Assembly (NCBI GenBank): GCA_030670715.1
Contig: DAOVBC010000020.1
Span: 1-13,840 of the forward strand
Direction: 5' to 3'
DNA from: Deltaproteobacteria bacterium
GTDB lineage: Bacteria; Desulfobacterota; Desulfobacteria; Desulfobacterales; SG8-13
DNA length: 13,840 nt
Made by a program: the position numbers and the translations under genes. Positions 6,540-13,840 of the stretch are shown here, piece by piece (within the stretch, counting starts at the first letter, position 1; each line of letters opens with the position of its first letter). The notes under the pieces were generated by a model. The model had not been told where the DNA came from and made no database searches. It saw nothing but the letters and a program-made list of their open reading frames with translations.

Positions 6540-6935
6540 GTGACTGAACTGCTACCCATCGTCATCGCCAAGTTAAATTACTGGGCCTACATTGCGCTGA
6601 TGATGATCGGCCTGTATGCCATGATTGCCAAAAAGAATCTGGTAAAAAAAATTATCGGCATGAGTATTCTTCAAACCGCTGTAATTTTGTTTTTTATTTC
6701 CATTGGTGCCAAAAAAGACGCTACCATCCCCATCATTGTCCACGGGCATGAAGGGGGGAGCCACGCTGCCCGTGCGGCAGAATATATCAACCCGCTTCCT
6801 CATGTGTTGATGCTCACGGCCATTGTTGTTGCCGTTGCGACCCTGGGTGTGGCCCTGGCTTTGGTGATCAAGATTTACCAACAATACCAAACGCTTGAAG
6901 AAGATGAAATCCTGACCCGGCTGCAGGATGAATAA
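6540..6935 (+). CDS. mnhC: Mrp-type antiporter subunit C (NuoK-like)
   Basis: This 131-residue, three-helix protein belongs to the MnhC/MrpC/NuoK family. The diagnostic segment INPLPHVLMLTAIVVAVATL (residues 83-102) is present, as is the GMSILQTAVILFFISIG helix (40-56). The inter-helix loop carries a His/Gly-rich stretch, HGHEGGSH (68-75). Start GTG 6540 follows GAGGGG (6526-6531) and lies 2 nt after the mnhB stop. The final 20 residues are charged and cytoplasmic. It is expected to sit between MnhB and the MrpD-like subunits, as in Mrp and complex I. Confidence 0.92.
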   Translation: MTELLPIVIAKLNYWAYIALMMIGLYAMIAKKNLVKKIIGMSILQTAVILFFISIGAKKDATIPIIVHGHEGGSHAARAAEYINPLPHVLMLTAIVVAVATLGVALALVIKIYQQYQTLEEDEILTRLQDE

Positions 6936-6950
6936 ATTGCGGAGAGCGAA

Positions 6951-7433
6951 ATGATAACCAGAGAAGATTTAAAGCAAATCGTCATGCTCACCTATCTGAC
7001 GGATCCAATGCTGAATAATCTGACCCAAATTGTCGATGTTCTCAAATTCGACAAGGATGAAATAATCTTCAAAGAGGGTGACCCCTCCACGCGTTACTAT
7101 ATGTTAAGAGTCGGCAAGGTATTGCTCGAACAAAGAATTTCAGACAAGGTCACGGCAATCGTTGGATCCATCAAACCAGGGTATTCTTTCGGCTGGTCGG
7201 CCTTGATTGAAAATGAGGTTTATACCACTGATGCCGTCTGTGATGAGCCCTCTGAAGTATTCTCTTTCAAAAGGGAGAAGATCTTTAAACTTTTTGACCA
7301 GGATCCGGAGATGGGATTTATTATGCATCAGCGGCTCCTGGTCATCATTAAAAAGCGGCTCGATTATCGTACGGAACAGTTTCGACAGGCGATCATGAAT
7401 CATCCGGATATGCAGAATCTATTCAGTACTTGA
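6951..7433 (+). CDS. Cyclic nucleotide-binding-fold protein without DNA-binding domain
   Basis: This 160-residue soluble protein has one cNMP-binding (CRP-like) beta-roll domain, about residues 20-135: IIFKEGDPSTRYYMLRVGKV (39-58) and FGWSALIEN (80-88) align with the fold's standard strands. It ends in a helix (about 120-148) but has no helix-turn-helix, so it is not a CRP-type transcription factor. In the phosphate-binding cassette the usual FGE glutamate is W82, and the PR(S/T)A arginine is replaced in VYTTDAV (90-96), so binding of cAMP or cGMP is doubtful. It sits between mnhC and the MrpD-like genes with its own GGAG site (6941-6944), which suggests a regulatory or structural role in the antiporter. 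That role is inference. Confidence 0.8.
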   Translation: MITREDLKQIVMLTYLTDPMLNNLTQIVDVLKFDKDEIIFKEGDPSTRYYMLRVGKVLLEQRISDKVTAIVGSIKPGYSFGWSALIENEVYTTDAVCDEPSEVFSFKREKIFKLFDQDPEMGFIMHQRLLVIIKKRLDYRTEQFRQAIMNHPDMQNLFST

Positions 7434-7451
7434 AATCGGTATTTTTAAGAT

Positions 7452-8948
7452 ATGAGCCATCAGTTTCCCGCCATTATTGTCGTACTTCCACTTGTGGTAT
7501 CCTTTTTCATATTTTTTTCCGGCTGGTGGGTTAAACGGGCCGGTTATCCCCTGGCCGTCGGTGCCTTGATCTGTTGCGTCTTTCTATCCTTCAGTATTCT
7601 GATATCGGTGCTTGGCAAGGGCCCTATCCACTACTGGCTGGGGGGGTGGGAACCCCCGTGGGGGATCGAGTACCGTATCGACCATCTTAACGCCATCATG
7701 CTGGTTTTAATCTCGGGGCTCAGTATGTTGGTGGCCGTTCATGCGAAAAAAAGTGTGGAACGAGAGCTGCCGGCAAAAACCGCTTTGTTCTGGAGTCTTT
7801 TTCTTCTGTTCATCACCGGTCTTCTGGGCATTTGTATCACCGCCGACCTGTTTAATCTTTTTGTGCTGCTGGAAGTCACCTCCCTGTCAGGATATTCGCT
7901 CATCGCCATGGGAGAAAAAAGGGCTGTATACGCCAGCTTTCGTTATGTTGTTATCGGTACCATGGGCGCCAGCTTTTACCTTCTGGGGGTGGGCTATTTG
8001 TATATCGCGACCGGCTCGCTGAATATGGCGGACCTCTCGCAACTGCTCCCCGATCTCACTGAGTCCAAAGCAATTCTGGCCGGATTTGCATTCATTTTAA
8101 TCGGCCTGGGTATAAAAATGGCCCTTTTCCCCTTACATGGGTGGCTACCGGATGCCTACACCTATGCACCGTCTGCTGTAAGCGCTGTTGTGGCTCCTTT
8201 AATGACCAAGGTGATGGCTTATGCTATCATTCGCGTGATGTTCACCGTTTTTCGCACAGAGTTTCCAATCTCAATCCTGCAAGTCAACGATCTTATGGTT
8301 TGGTTTGGCACTTTGGCCATATTATTTGGCGGCGTGATGGCCCTGTCACAGCGTGATTTTAAACGCATGTTGTCGTACGTCATCGTTGCCGAAATCGGAT
8401 ATATTGTCGGAGGTATCGGAGTGGCCAATTTCACCGCGATGCAGGGTGCAATATTTCATATCGTAAACGATGCCATCATGATGGCCTGCCTTTTCCTGGT
8501 GGCGAGCCTGGTCATGTACAGAACCGACGGACATCGGATTGCCGATTTTAAAGGCATTTTCAGAACTATGCCGTTTACAGCCTTCGTTTTTACAGTGGGG
8601 GCTTTAGCGGTTATCGGCGTGCCGCCGACATGCGGATTTTTCAGCAAATGGTATTTGCTATTGGGGGGGATAGAGGCCCATCAATGGGGTTTTGTCACTG
8701 CTCTGCTGGTATGCACCTTGATTAATGTGGCTTTGTTTTTCAGGGTTTTTGACAGGGGTCTTTACGTTCATTCACATAAAAAAGGGCCGGATATCACAGA
8801 ACCTTCGAATAATCCGCATGCCGGCGAAGCACCGCTCAGCATGCTGCTGCCGGCCATAATCGTGGCGCTGGCCATATTGTTGATCGGAATTTTTAATCAG
8901 TTCATTGTGACCAACGTGATTCACTTTGCTGTCCCGGTGGGGCTCTAA
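7452..8948 (+). CDS. mnhD: MrpD/NuoN-like antiporter subunit, first copy
   Basis: This 498-residue polytopic protein (about 14 helices) is of the proton-conducting antiporter-like family shared by MrpA/D, MbhH and NuoL/M/N. Key charged residues are all present: E141 in NLFVLLEVTSLSGY (TM5), K222 in GIKMALFPLHGWLPDAY (TM7), K253 in MTKVMAYAIIR (TM8) and K304 in DFKRMLSY (TM12). This indicates an intact ion pathway. A polar loop rich in His and Pro (about 435-460) separates the last helices. ATG 7452 has only a weak ribosome binding site, 18 nt after the cNMP-fold gene. It is expected to translocate H+ or exchange Na+ and H+. Confidence 0.9.
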   Translation: MSHQFPAIIVVLPLVVSFFIFFSGWWVKRAGYPLAVGALICCVFLSFSILISVLGKGPIHYWLGGWEPPWGIEYRIDHLNAIMLVLISGLSMLVAVHAKKSVERELPAKTALFWSLFLLFITGLLGICITADLFNLFVLLEVTSLSGYSLIAMGEKRAVYASFRYVVIGTMGASFYLLGVGYLYIATGSLNMADLSQLLPDLTESKAILAGFAFILIGLGIKMALFPLHGWLPDAYTYAPSAVSAVVAPLMTKVMAYAIIRVMFTVFRTEFPISILQVNDLMVWFGTLAILFGGVMALSQRDFKRMLSYVIVAEIGYIVGGIGVANFTAMQGAIFHIVNDAIMMACLFLVASLVMYRTDGHRIADFKGIFRTMPFTAFVFTVGALAVIGVPPTCGFFSKWYLLLGGIEAHQWGFVTALLVCTLINVALFFRVFDRGLYVHSHKKGPDITEPSNNPHAGEAPLSMLLPAIIVALAILLIGIFNQFIVTNVIHFAVPVGL

Positions 8949-8984
8949 GACGGATCACAACAAAAAACAGCCCGGAGTGAGTCG

Positions 8985-10541
8985 ATGTCGGACTTGTTTT
9001 CCATAGCCTACAGACCGGTGTGGACTGTTATAATTCCTTCTGTCGTTGCCCTGTTGATATTATTTTCGGGGAAACGGCCGAATGCAAGGGAAAGCTGTAC
9101 CCTTATAGGCAGCGTAGTCCTGTGTTATACCGTGTTGTCCATGTCCCCGGTCGTATTGAAATACGGTCCGATCCAATTCATCTGGTTTAATCTTCTACCC
9201 GGCATTGATTTTGCTTTTAAGGCAGATGCTTTGGGTCTCATTTTCGCTACCACCTCCTCATGTCTATGGATTTTAGTGTCTATTTATTCCATTGGCTACA
9301 TGCGGACCTTAAAAGAACATGCCCAGACGCGATTTTACTTTTCATTTGCTTTGGCCTTGCTGGGCGCCATGGGAATCGCGTTTGCATCCAATTTAGTCAC
9401 GATGTTCGTCTTTTACGAAATATTGACCATTTCGACCTATCCCTTGGTCGCCCATGAAGAATCACCGGAAGCCATAGCAGCCGGTCACAAATATCTGGCC
9501 TATCTGCTCACCGGCGGTGTCTTTTTTCTCATCGCAATATTGATGACGTATTTTTTGGTGGGAACAACCGACTTCAGCTACCAGGGAATTTTAAAACCGG
9601 CCCTGAGTTCTACTTCCAAATTTACCCTGCAAATCGTATTTTTCTGCTTTTTACTCGGATTTGCCAAGGCGGCCTGGATGCCGGTCCATGCCTGGCTTCC
9701 GTCCGCGATGGTTGCACCCACTCCGGTCAGTGCACTGCTGCATGCGGTGGCTGTAGTAAAGGCGGGTGTTTTCGGCATTATCCGGATTGTGTGTCACATT
9801 TACGGCATAGACCTGATGCACACACTGGGCCTGGGCTTAGTCCTTGCCGCTATCGCAGCATTCACCATTATCGTAGCCAATTTTTACGCCATCGGCCAAA
9901 ACAACCTGAAGAGAATGCTGGCCTATTCTACCATAAACCAGCTCTCCTTTATCATTCTGGGAGTCGCCCTTTTAAGCCCCATGTCAATCACAGGCGCCAT
10001 GCTCCACATTCCCTTTCATGGTTTCATGAAGATTACGTTGTTTTTATGTGCCGGAGCGATCGCCGCCATTACCGGCAAAAAGACAATCAGTGAGATGGCC
10101 GGGGTGGGGAGAATATTACCCGTTACCCTGGGTGCTTTTTTAATCGGCGCTTTCGGCATGTGCGGAGCGCCCCCATTGGCAGGGTTTATCAGCAAGTGGC
10201 ATGTTGCTTTAGGCGCTGTCGATTCGGGTTACCTCTTTTTTTTATTGATTATTGTCGTTGGTTCTCTTTTGGACGTCGTTTACTTCTTTCCGGTAATTCG
10301 CAGGGCCTTTTTCGCTAAAGTACCGGAAGATGAAACGCTTAAAGGAGATCTGGAAGAAAAAGTTGAGGTCTATGCTGGAAAGAAACGCGGCATCGAGGGC
10401 CGGCGTGCTTTATACCTGTTTATGATTGTGCCCCTGGCAATTACTGCCATTTTTTCCATACTGCTTTGCTTGTTCCCAAACATTTTCAGCATCTATGACT
10501 TGGCTCAAACGGCCGTAAAAAATATTTTTGGAGGTGTGTGA
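8985..10541 (+). CDS. MrpD/NuoM-like antiporter subunit, second copy
   Basis: This 518-residue paralogue of the preceding gene, clearly distinct in sequence, starts at ATG 8985 with GGAG (8974-8977) 7 nt upstream. It keeps the antiporter-type residues: E145 in FVFYEILTISTYPL, K228 in GFAKAAWMPVHAWLPSAM, K259 in AVVKAGVFGIIR and K309 in NLKRMLAYS. The APTPVSALLHA stretch (244-254) is typical of the NuoM/NuoL and MrpA/D type, so this copy looks closer to complex I subunits than the first. A charged cytoplasmic loop (about 440-473) precedes the final helix. Its TGA stop overlaps an alternative GTG of the next small gene. Confidence 0.9.
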   Translation: MSDLFSIAYRPVWTVIIPSVVALLILFSGKRPNARESCTLIGSVVLCYTVLSMSPVVLKYGPIQFIWFNLLPGIDFAFKADALGLIFATTSSCLWILVSIYSIGYMRTLKEHAQTRFYFSFALALLGAMGIAFASNLVTMFVFYEILTISTYPLVAHEESPEAIAAGHKYLAYLLTGGVFFLIAILMTYFLVGTTDFSYQGILKPALSSTSKFTLQIVFFCFLLGFAKAAWMPVHAWLPSAMVAPTPVSALLHAVAVVKAGVFGIIRIVCHIYGIDLMHTLGLGLVLAAIAAFTIIVANFYAIGQNNLKRMLAYSTINQLSFIILGVALLSPMSITGAMLHIPFHGFMKITLFLCAGAIAAITGKKTISEMAGVGRILPVTLGAFLIGAFGMCGAPPLAGFISKWHVALGAVDSGYLFFLLIIVVGSLLDVVYFFPVIRRAFFAKVPEDETLKGDLEEKVEVYAGKKRGIEGRRALYLFMIVPLAITAIFSILLCLFPNIFSIYDLAQTAVKNIFGGV

Positions 10542-10543
10542 GT

Positions 10544-10804
10544 ATGAACAAGCTGAGGACATATCCCAGAAGCCAGTTCTGGAAACTGTACTACGCCTGT
10601 TTGGTTGTGAGTTTAATCCTGGATCTTTTTTGGCTCTACACACATGTCTTTCACTATCATTTTTCCTTTCAGTACCTGCCGCAATTCTTCGCCCTCTTCG
10701 GGCTATTCGGCTGCATGCTGCTGATTTTGATAGCGAAAGGAATGGGTATTTTTATTGTCGTTGACGAAGATTATTATCAGAAAAAATCGAGGGGGTTGAA
10801 TTGA
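10544..10804 (+). CDS. Small two-helix membrane protein of unknown function
   Basis: This 86-residue protein is not a family I recognise. It has a basic, polar N-terminus, a helix at about 14-34, a second helix at about 45-72, and a short charged C-terminus (DEDYYQKKSRG). Start ATG 10544 lies 9 nt after GGAGG (10530-10534); an in-frame GTG at 10538 is closer but too near the site. It lies between two antiporter genes and overlaps the next start by 4 nt (TTGA). The tight packing argues that it is a genuine accessory subunit or assembly factor of the complex, not a random ORF. No catalytic or metal-binding motif is visible. Confidence 0.75.
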   Translation: MNKLRTYPRSQFWKLYYACLVVSLILDLFWLYTHVFHYHFSFQYLPQFFALFGLFGCMLLILIAKGMGIFIVVDEDYYQKKSRGLN

Positions 10805-12555
10805 TTAGCTGGATCCATCCGGGGCTGGTTATCTGCCTAGGCGGATTTCTCATTCCTTTTATCCCGTGGCCAAAAGTAAAGAAAGCCTATTTTCTTTTAC
10901 TCCCTGTGGCCGGACTGACAATCCTAGTCCTCACATCTATGGGGACGTTCGGCACCATTCCTCCCTGGCCCGCAGCGCTTCATAAATGGAATGTACCTTT
11001 TCTGCAATACACCCTGGACATTGCCAGAATCAACAAACTGAGCATCCTGTTTGCATATATATACGTTATCGCCGCGTTTTGCATGAATATCTATGCGCTG
11101 GGGGTGAAAAACGATTGGGAACATGTTGCGGCCATGATCTACGTGGGCAGCGCCCTGGGCGCAGTTTTTGCCGGTGACTTGTTTACCCTTTTCTTCTGTC
11201 TCGAAATCATGTCCTGGGCTCCCTTTTTCTTGCTTTTGTTCCGTGGCACAAAAAAAGCCATGGGAGCCGCTTTTCGCTACATTCTATGGCATCATTTTAG
11301 CGGCATATGTATCCTGGCCGGCATATTAATACACCTAAATCTTAGCGGCTCCATTGAATTTGCCCATATGCCATGGGGTTGGGGCGGAAAATATCTGGGA
11401 TCCAATCTAATGCTGCTGGGCTTTATTATCAATGCCGCCACAACACCTTTTCATTCCTGGCTGTCCGATACTTATTCAGAAGCAACCCCGAGTGGTTCTG
11501 TCTACATGACCGCCTTCACTACCAAGACCGCCATTTTCTGTTTAATCGTCACCTTCTCCGGCGTTCCTTTACTAATGTGGCTGGGGGCGATACAGTCAGT
11601 ATTTGCTCTATTTATGGCCGTTCTGGAAAACGATGGTCGAAGACTTTGTTCCTATCATATCATCTCTCAGATCGGCTACATGGTGGCCGGGGTAGGTATG
11701 GGAACTGAAATGGGAATAAACGGCGCCGCCTCGCATGCTCTCTGCCATATTGTTTATAATGCCTTGCTGTATATGGGCGCAGGTTGTGCCCTGGTGGTGG
11801 TCGGCACGGCCAAGTTTAATCGACTGGGCGGGCTTTACAAATATATGCCCATTGCCTTCTGGCTCTATATGGTCGGCGGCTTTTCTATTTCCGGTTTCCC
11901 ATTATTCAATGGCTTCATCAGCAAAGCCATGACCATCGAAGCCGCAGAATTTATCCAGAGACCCATCATTTATCTGCTACTTGAAGGGGCCACCGTGGGG
12001 ACATTCCTTCATACCGGCCTTAAACTCCCCTGGAACATCTGGCTGCAAGGTCGCGAAGAACCTCCACCTGATATCCGCTCAAAATTAAACGATTCAGCAC
12101 TTAACACCCCTGTTCATATGTTGATCGGTATGGGCATATTGGCTTTTCTGTGCATTTTCATGGGAGTTTACCCGAAAATCCTTTACGACATGCTTCCGTA
12201 TCCGGTTGAATATGTCCCTTTTACCGTGACTCGCGTTTTTTCCATCACGCAGATGTTCGTTTTTACATTTTTAGGTTTCTGGTTTTTGAGAAAACTGGTG
12301 CGGGGCTATCCGACTTATGTCCTGGATACGGACTGGCTTGTCAGAATGCCCGGAGGACTATTCATAAAATTTTGCAAAGTGCCCCTTATTGCTTTTGGGT
12401 CATACCTGGACAAGCAAATCATGAAAGTTGCCGAAACTTTTATTGTAAGCATACGCAGCCCGAACATTGAAGCGCGCCTGACTCCCATGGCCATCGGATT
12501 TGGGGTCTTGGTATCACTTCTACTCTTATCGGTTTTTCTATTTCTTAAAATTTGA
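10801..12555 (+). CDS. MrpD-like antiporter subunit, third copy, atypical channel residues
   Basis: This 584-residue polytopic protein starts at TTG 10801, 5 nt after GAGGGGG (10789-10795). It has the family fold and E135 in LFFCLEIMSWAPF plus K242 in TTKTAIF. However, the TM7 lysine seen at the matching place in the two upstream copies is N211 (FIINAATTPFHSW), and the TM12 lysine is replaced by arginine (DGRRLCSY, R280). It is longer than its paralogues, with a C-terminal extension containing LDTDWLVR (508-515), a motif found in MrpA/NuoL-like and Mbh-type subunits, and a final helix. It may be a structural or altered-specificity unit in the pump. That interpretation is inference; the substitutions are read directly from codons. 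Confidence 0.88.
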   Translation: MISWIHPGLVICLGGFLIPFIPWPKVKKAYFLLLPVAGLTILVLTSMGTFGTIPPWPAALHKWNVPFLQYTLDIARINKLSILFAYIYVIAAFCMNIYALGVKNDWEHVAAMIYVGSALGAVFAGDLFTLFFCLEIMSWAPFFLLLFRGTKKAMGAAFRYILWHHFSGICILAGILIHLNLSGSIEFAHMPWGWGGKYLGSNLMLLGFIINAATTPFHSWLSDTYSEATPSGSVYMTAFTTKTAIFCLIVTFSGVPLLMWLGAIQSVFALFMAVLENDGRRLCSYHIISQIGYMVAGVGMGTEMGINGAASHALCHIVYNALLYMGAGCALVVVGTAKFNRLGGLYKYMPIAFWLYMVGGFSISGFPLFNGFISKAMTIEAAEFIQRPIIYLLLEGATVGTFLHTGLKLPWNIWLQGREEPPPDIRSKLNDSALNTPVHMLIGMGILAFLCIFMGVYPKILYDMLPYPVEYVPFTVTRVFSITQMFVFTFLGFWFLRKLVRGYPTYVLDTDWLVRMPGGLFIKFCKVPLIAFGSYLDKQIMKVAETFIVSIRSPNIEARLTPMAIGFGVLVSLLLLSVFLFLKI

Positions 12556-12569
12556 TTCATTTAGAACCC

Positions 12570-13694
12570 ATGAAAAACTATATACTCCTTTTCGTATGTT
12601 TTTTGATACCCGGATACGGCTCCGTGGCAATTGCTCAGTCGGGCAGTCTTAAGTGGAAAGTGGCGACCGGTGGTCAAATCCTCTCTTCACCGGTAATAGC
12701 TCCCTGGGGTGACATCTTTGTCGGCAGCCAGGACGAACACCTGTACGTCATCGAACCGGAGGGGAAAATCCGGCGGAAATACGAAACCGGATTTTGGGCA
12801 CAGTCAACTCCAGCCATTGGTGCAAATGGTGTGGTCTATATAGGCAGTTGGGATCATCATTTGTATGCCTTCAGACAGGGCGGAACCCTGCAGTGGAAAT
12901 TCAGGGCCATGGGGAAACAACCGATTATCTCGTCACCTGCCATAGATGATAACGGCACAATTCATTTTGGCAGTTATGATAATTATATTTATGCTGTCAG
13001 AAAAAATGGAAGTTTGAGATGGCGTTTCAAGACAGAGTATAAAATATCTTCCTCTCCGGCAGTAGGCAAAGATAATACGGTTTATGTCGGAAGCTGGGAT
13101 GGCCACCTTTATGCTATCGGTTCAGACGGTCGCCGGCGATGGGATTTCAAAACAGGCTTTTGGATACAGTCATCCCCCGCCCTCGGGAAAAAAGACACAA
13201 TATATATCGGAAGCTGGGACCATCACCTGTATGCCGTCAACCAAGACGGTACCTTGAAATGGCGTTATAAGACCGGCGATGTGATCACTTCTTCTCCAGC
13301 GATTGACAAAGACGGTACAGTTTATGTGGGCAGCTGGGATCAGCATGTGTATGCGCTTACAGAAGACGGAAACCTCAAGTGGCAGTTTAAGACAGAAGGT
13401 AAAATATCCTCATCGCCTGCCATCGGCCAGGATGGCACCATTTACGTCGGCAGTGACGATCATCATCTGTACGCTATTGATCTTAATGGTATTTTGAAGT
13501 GGCGGTATCAAACAGACGATGGAATTAGTTCTTCTCCGGCAATCGATACCGATGGGACGATATATGTGGGAAGTAAAGATCATTCCCTTTATGCTCTCAG
13601 ATCTGAAAGTTTCGGTTATCAGGTGCAGAGTCCATGGCCCGGTTTTCATTTCAATAATGGCCGGGGAAATATTCGGGTAAAGTCCTCGCCCTGA
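12570..13694 (+). CDS. Exported eight-bladed PQQ-like beta-propeller protein
   Basis: This 374-residue protein has an N-terminal signal peptide (basic MKNY, hydrophobic core, likely cleavage after A22 in AIA-QS) followed by eight ~40-residue repeats (26-347) with the pattern LKWxxxT...SSPAI...GTIYVGSxDxHLYAL. Such PQQ-like or BamB-like repeats form a beta-propeller; the repeats are a fold signature and do not show that PQQ is bound. The C-terminal tail has SPWPGFHFNNGRGN, a segment common in this family. ATG 12570 is chosen over TTG 12552 because the signal peptide starts there; neither has a good ribosome binding site. It follows the third antiporter gene by 14 bp, so it may be co-transcribed. 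Its role is unknown: a periplasmic scaffold is plausible. Confidence 0.85.
   Translation: MKNYILLFVCFLIPGYGSVAIAQSGSLKWKVATGGQILSSPVIAPWGDIFVGSQDEHLYVIEPEGKIRRKYETGFWAQSTPAIGANGVVYIGSWDHHLYAFRQGGTLQWKFRAMGKQPIISSPAIDDNGTIHFGSYDNYIYAVRKNGSLRWRFKTEYKISSSPAVGKDNTVYVGSWDGHLYAIGSDGRRRWDFKTGFWIQSSPALGKKDTIYIGSWDHHLYAVNQDGTLKWRYKTGDVITSSPAIDKDGTVYVGSWDQHVYALTEDGNLKWQFKTEGKISSSPAIGQDGTIYVGSDDHHLYAIDLNGILKWRYQTDDGISSSPAIDTDGTIYVGSKDHSLYALRSESFGYQVQSPWPGFHFNNGRGNIRVKSSP
12645..13610 (+). repeat. Eight ~120-bp coding repeats (propeller blades)
   Basis: The blades cover residues 26-65, 66-105, 106-147, 148-187, 188-227, 228-267, 268-307 and 308-347; all are 40 residues except the third (42). Blades 2 and 5 share TGFW(A/I)QS, and 4 and 7 share FKTExKISSSPA, giving a second-order period of three blades. 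This suggests internal duplication of a three-blade block. Confidence 0.85.
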
Positions 13695-13840
13695 TTGGTG
13701 ATCGTTTGTTGGTAACGAAATTGTTCAATTCCGTTCCGGAATCCGAAACTCTATACTTCCATCATATGATAACTCGAAGATTTGTAACCCTTAATCTTTT
13801 GTATGTGAAATGAAAGGATACGGCATTCAAAATTTTCAAC
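13695..13840. other. 146-bp non-coding tail
   Basis: No gene is seen. Two adjacent small inverted repeats occur: AATTG (13719-13723)/CAATT (13726-13730), and ATTCCG (13728-13733)/CGGAAT (13737-13742), the latter with a 3-nt loop. Neither is followed by a T-run, so a terminator for the propeller gene is not supported. Confidence 0.5.

Noticed and set aside
12645..13610. Regular DNA periodicity suggesting a tandem array or CRISPR
   Set aside because: The ~120-bp period is the coding repeat of beta-propeller blades; there are no short identical repeats with unique spacers.
13719..13742. Intrinsic terminator after the propeller gene
   Set aside because: The two stems are only 5-6 bp and no T-run follows.

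Overview
The window most likely comes from a strictly anaerobic, selenocysteine-using sulfate reducer or syntroph of the Desulfobacterota (Desulfobacteraceae/Desulfosarcina-like). This is inferred from the hdrA-mvhD-fdhB-fdhA gene order, two in-frame UGA codons at known selenocysteine positions, strong AAGGAGG-type ribosome binding sites, and a multi-subunit Mrp-type antiporter operon. No rRNA, tRNA, mobile element or CRISPR array was seen.

Region 1 (1-3713) is a formate/heterodisulfide-reductase-type electron-transfer operon. It holds the C-terminal tail of an HdrA-like flavoprotein, a selenocysteine-containing MvhD (305-790, UGA at 509-511), an iron-sulfur linker subunit (835-1653) and a selenocysteine-containing molybdopterin formate dehydrogenase (1668-3713, UGA at 2073-2075). 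Both UGA codons are followed by a hairpin suitable as a bacterial SECIS element, and each gene would be read as two broken ORFs by a standard translation. Inferred electron path: formate -> FdhA -> FeS subunit -> MvhD -> HdrA, as in flavin-based electron bifurcation/confurcation. No hdrB or hdrC is visible here.

Region 2 (3714-4276) is a 563-bp gap with an 18-nt palindrome, a very good sigma-54 promoter match with exact GG/GC spacing, and a strong Shine-Dalgarno followed by only a 7-codon ORF.

Region 3 (4277-12555) is a tightly packed operon for an Mrp/Mbh-type membrane module: MnhE, F, G, a stand-alone DUF4040 (MbhD-like) subunit, a fused MbhE+MnhB subunit, MnhC, a soluble cyclic-nucleotide-binding-fold protein, two MrpD/NuoN-like subunits, a small two-helix membrane protein, and a third MrpD-like subunit lacking two of the usual channel lysines. 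There is no full-length MrpA and no hydrogenase subunit. The module probably exchanges Na+ and H+ across the membrane; whether it also accepts redox energy cannot be told from the window.

Region 4 (12570-13694) encodes an exported eight-bladed PQQ-like beta-propeller starting 14 bp after the last antiporter gene. The final 146 bp hold no gene that I can support.
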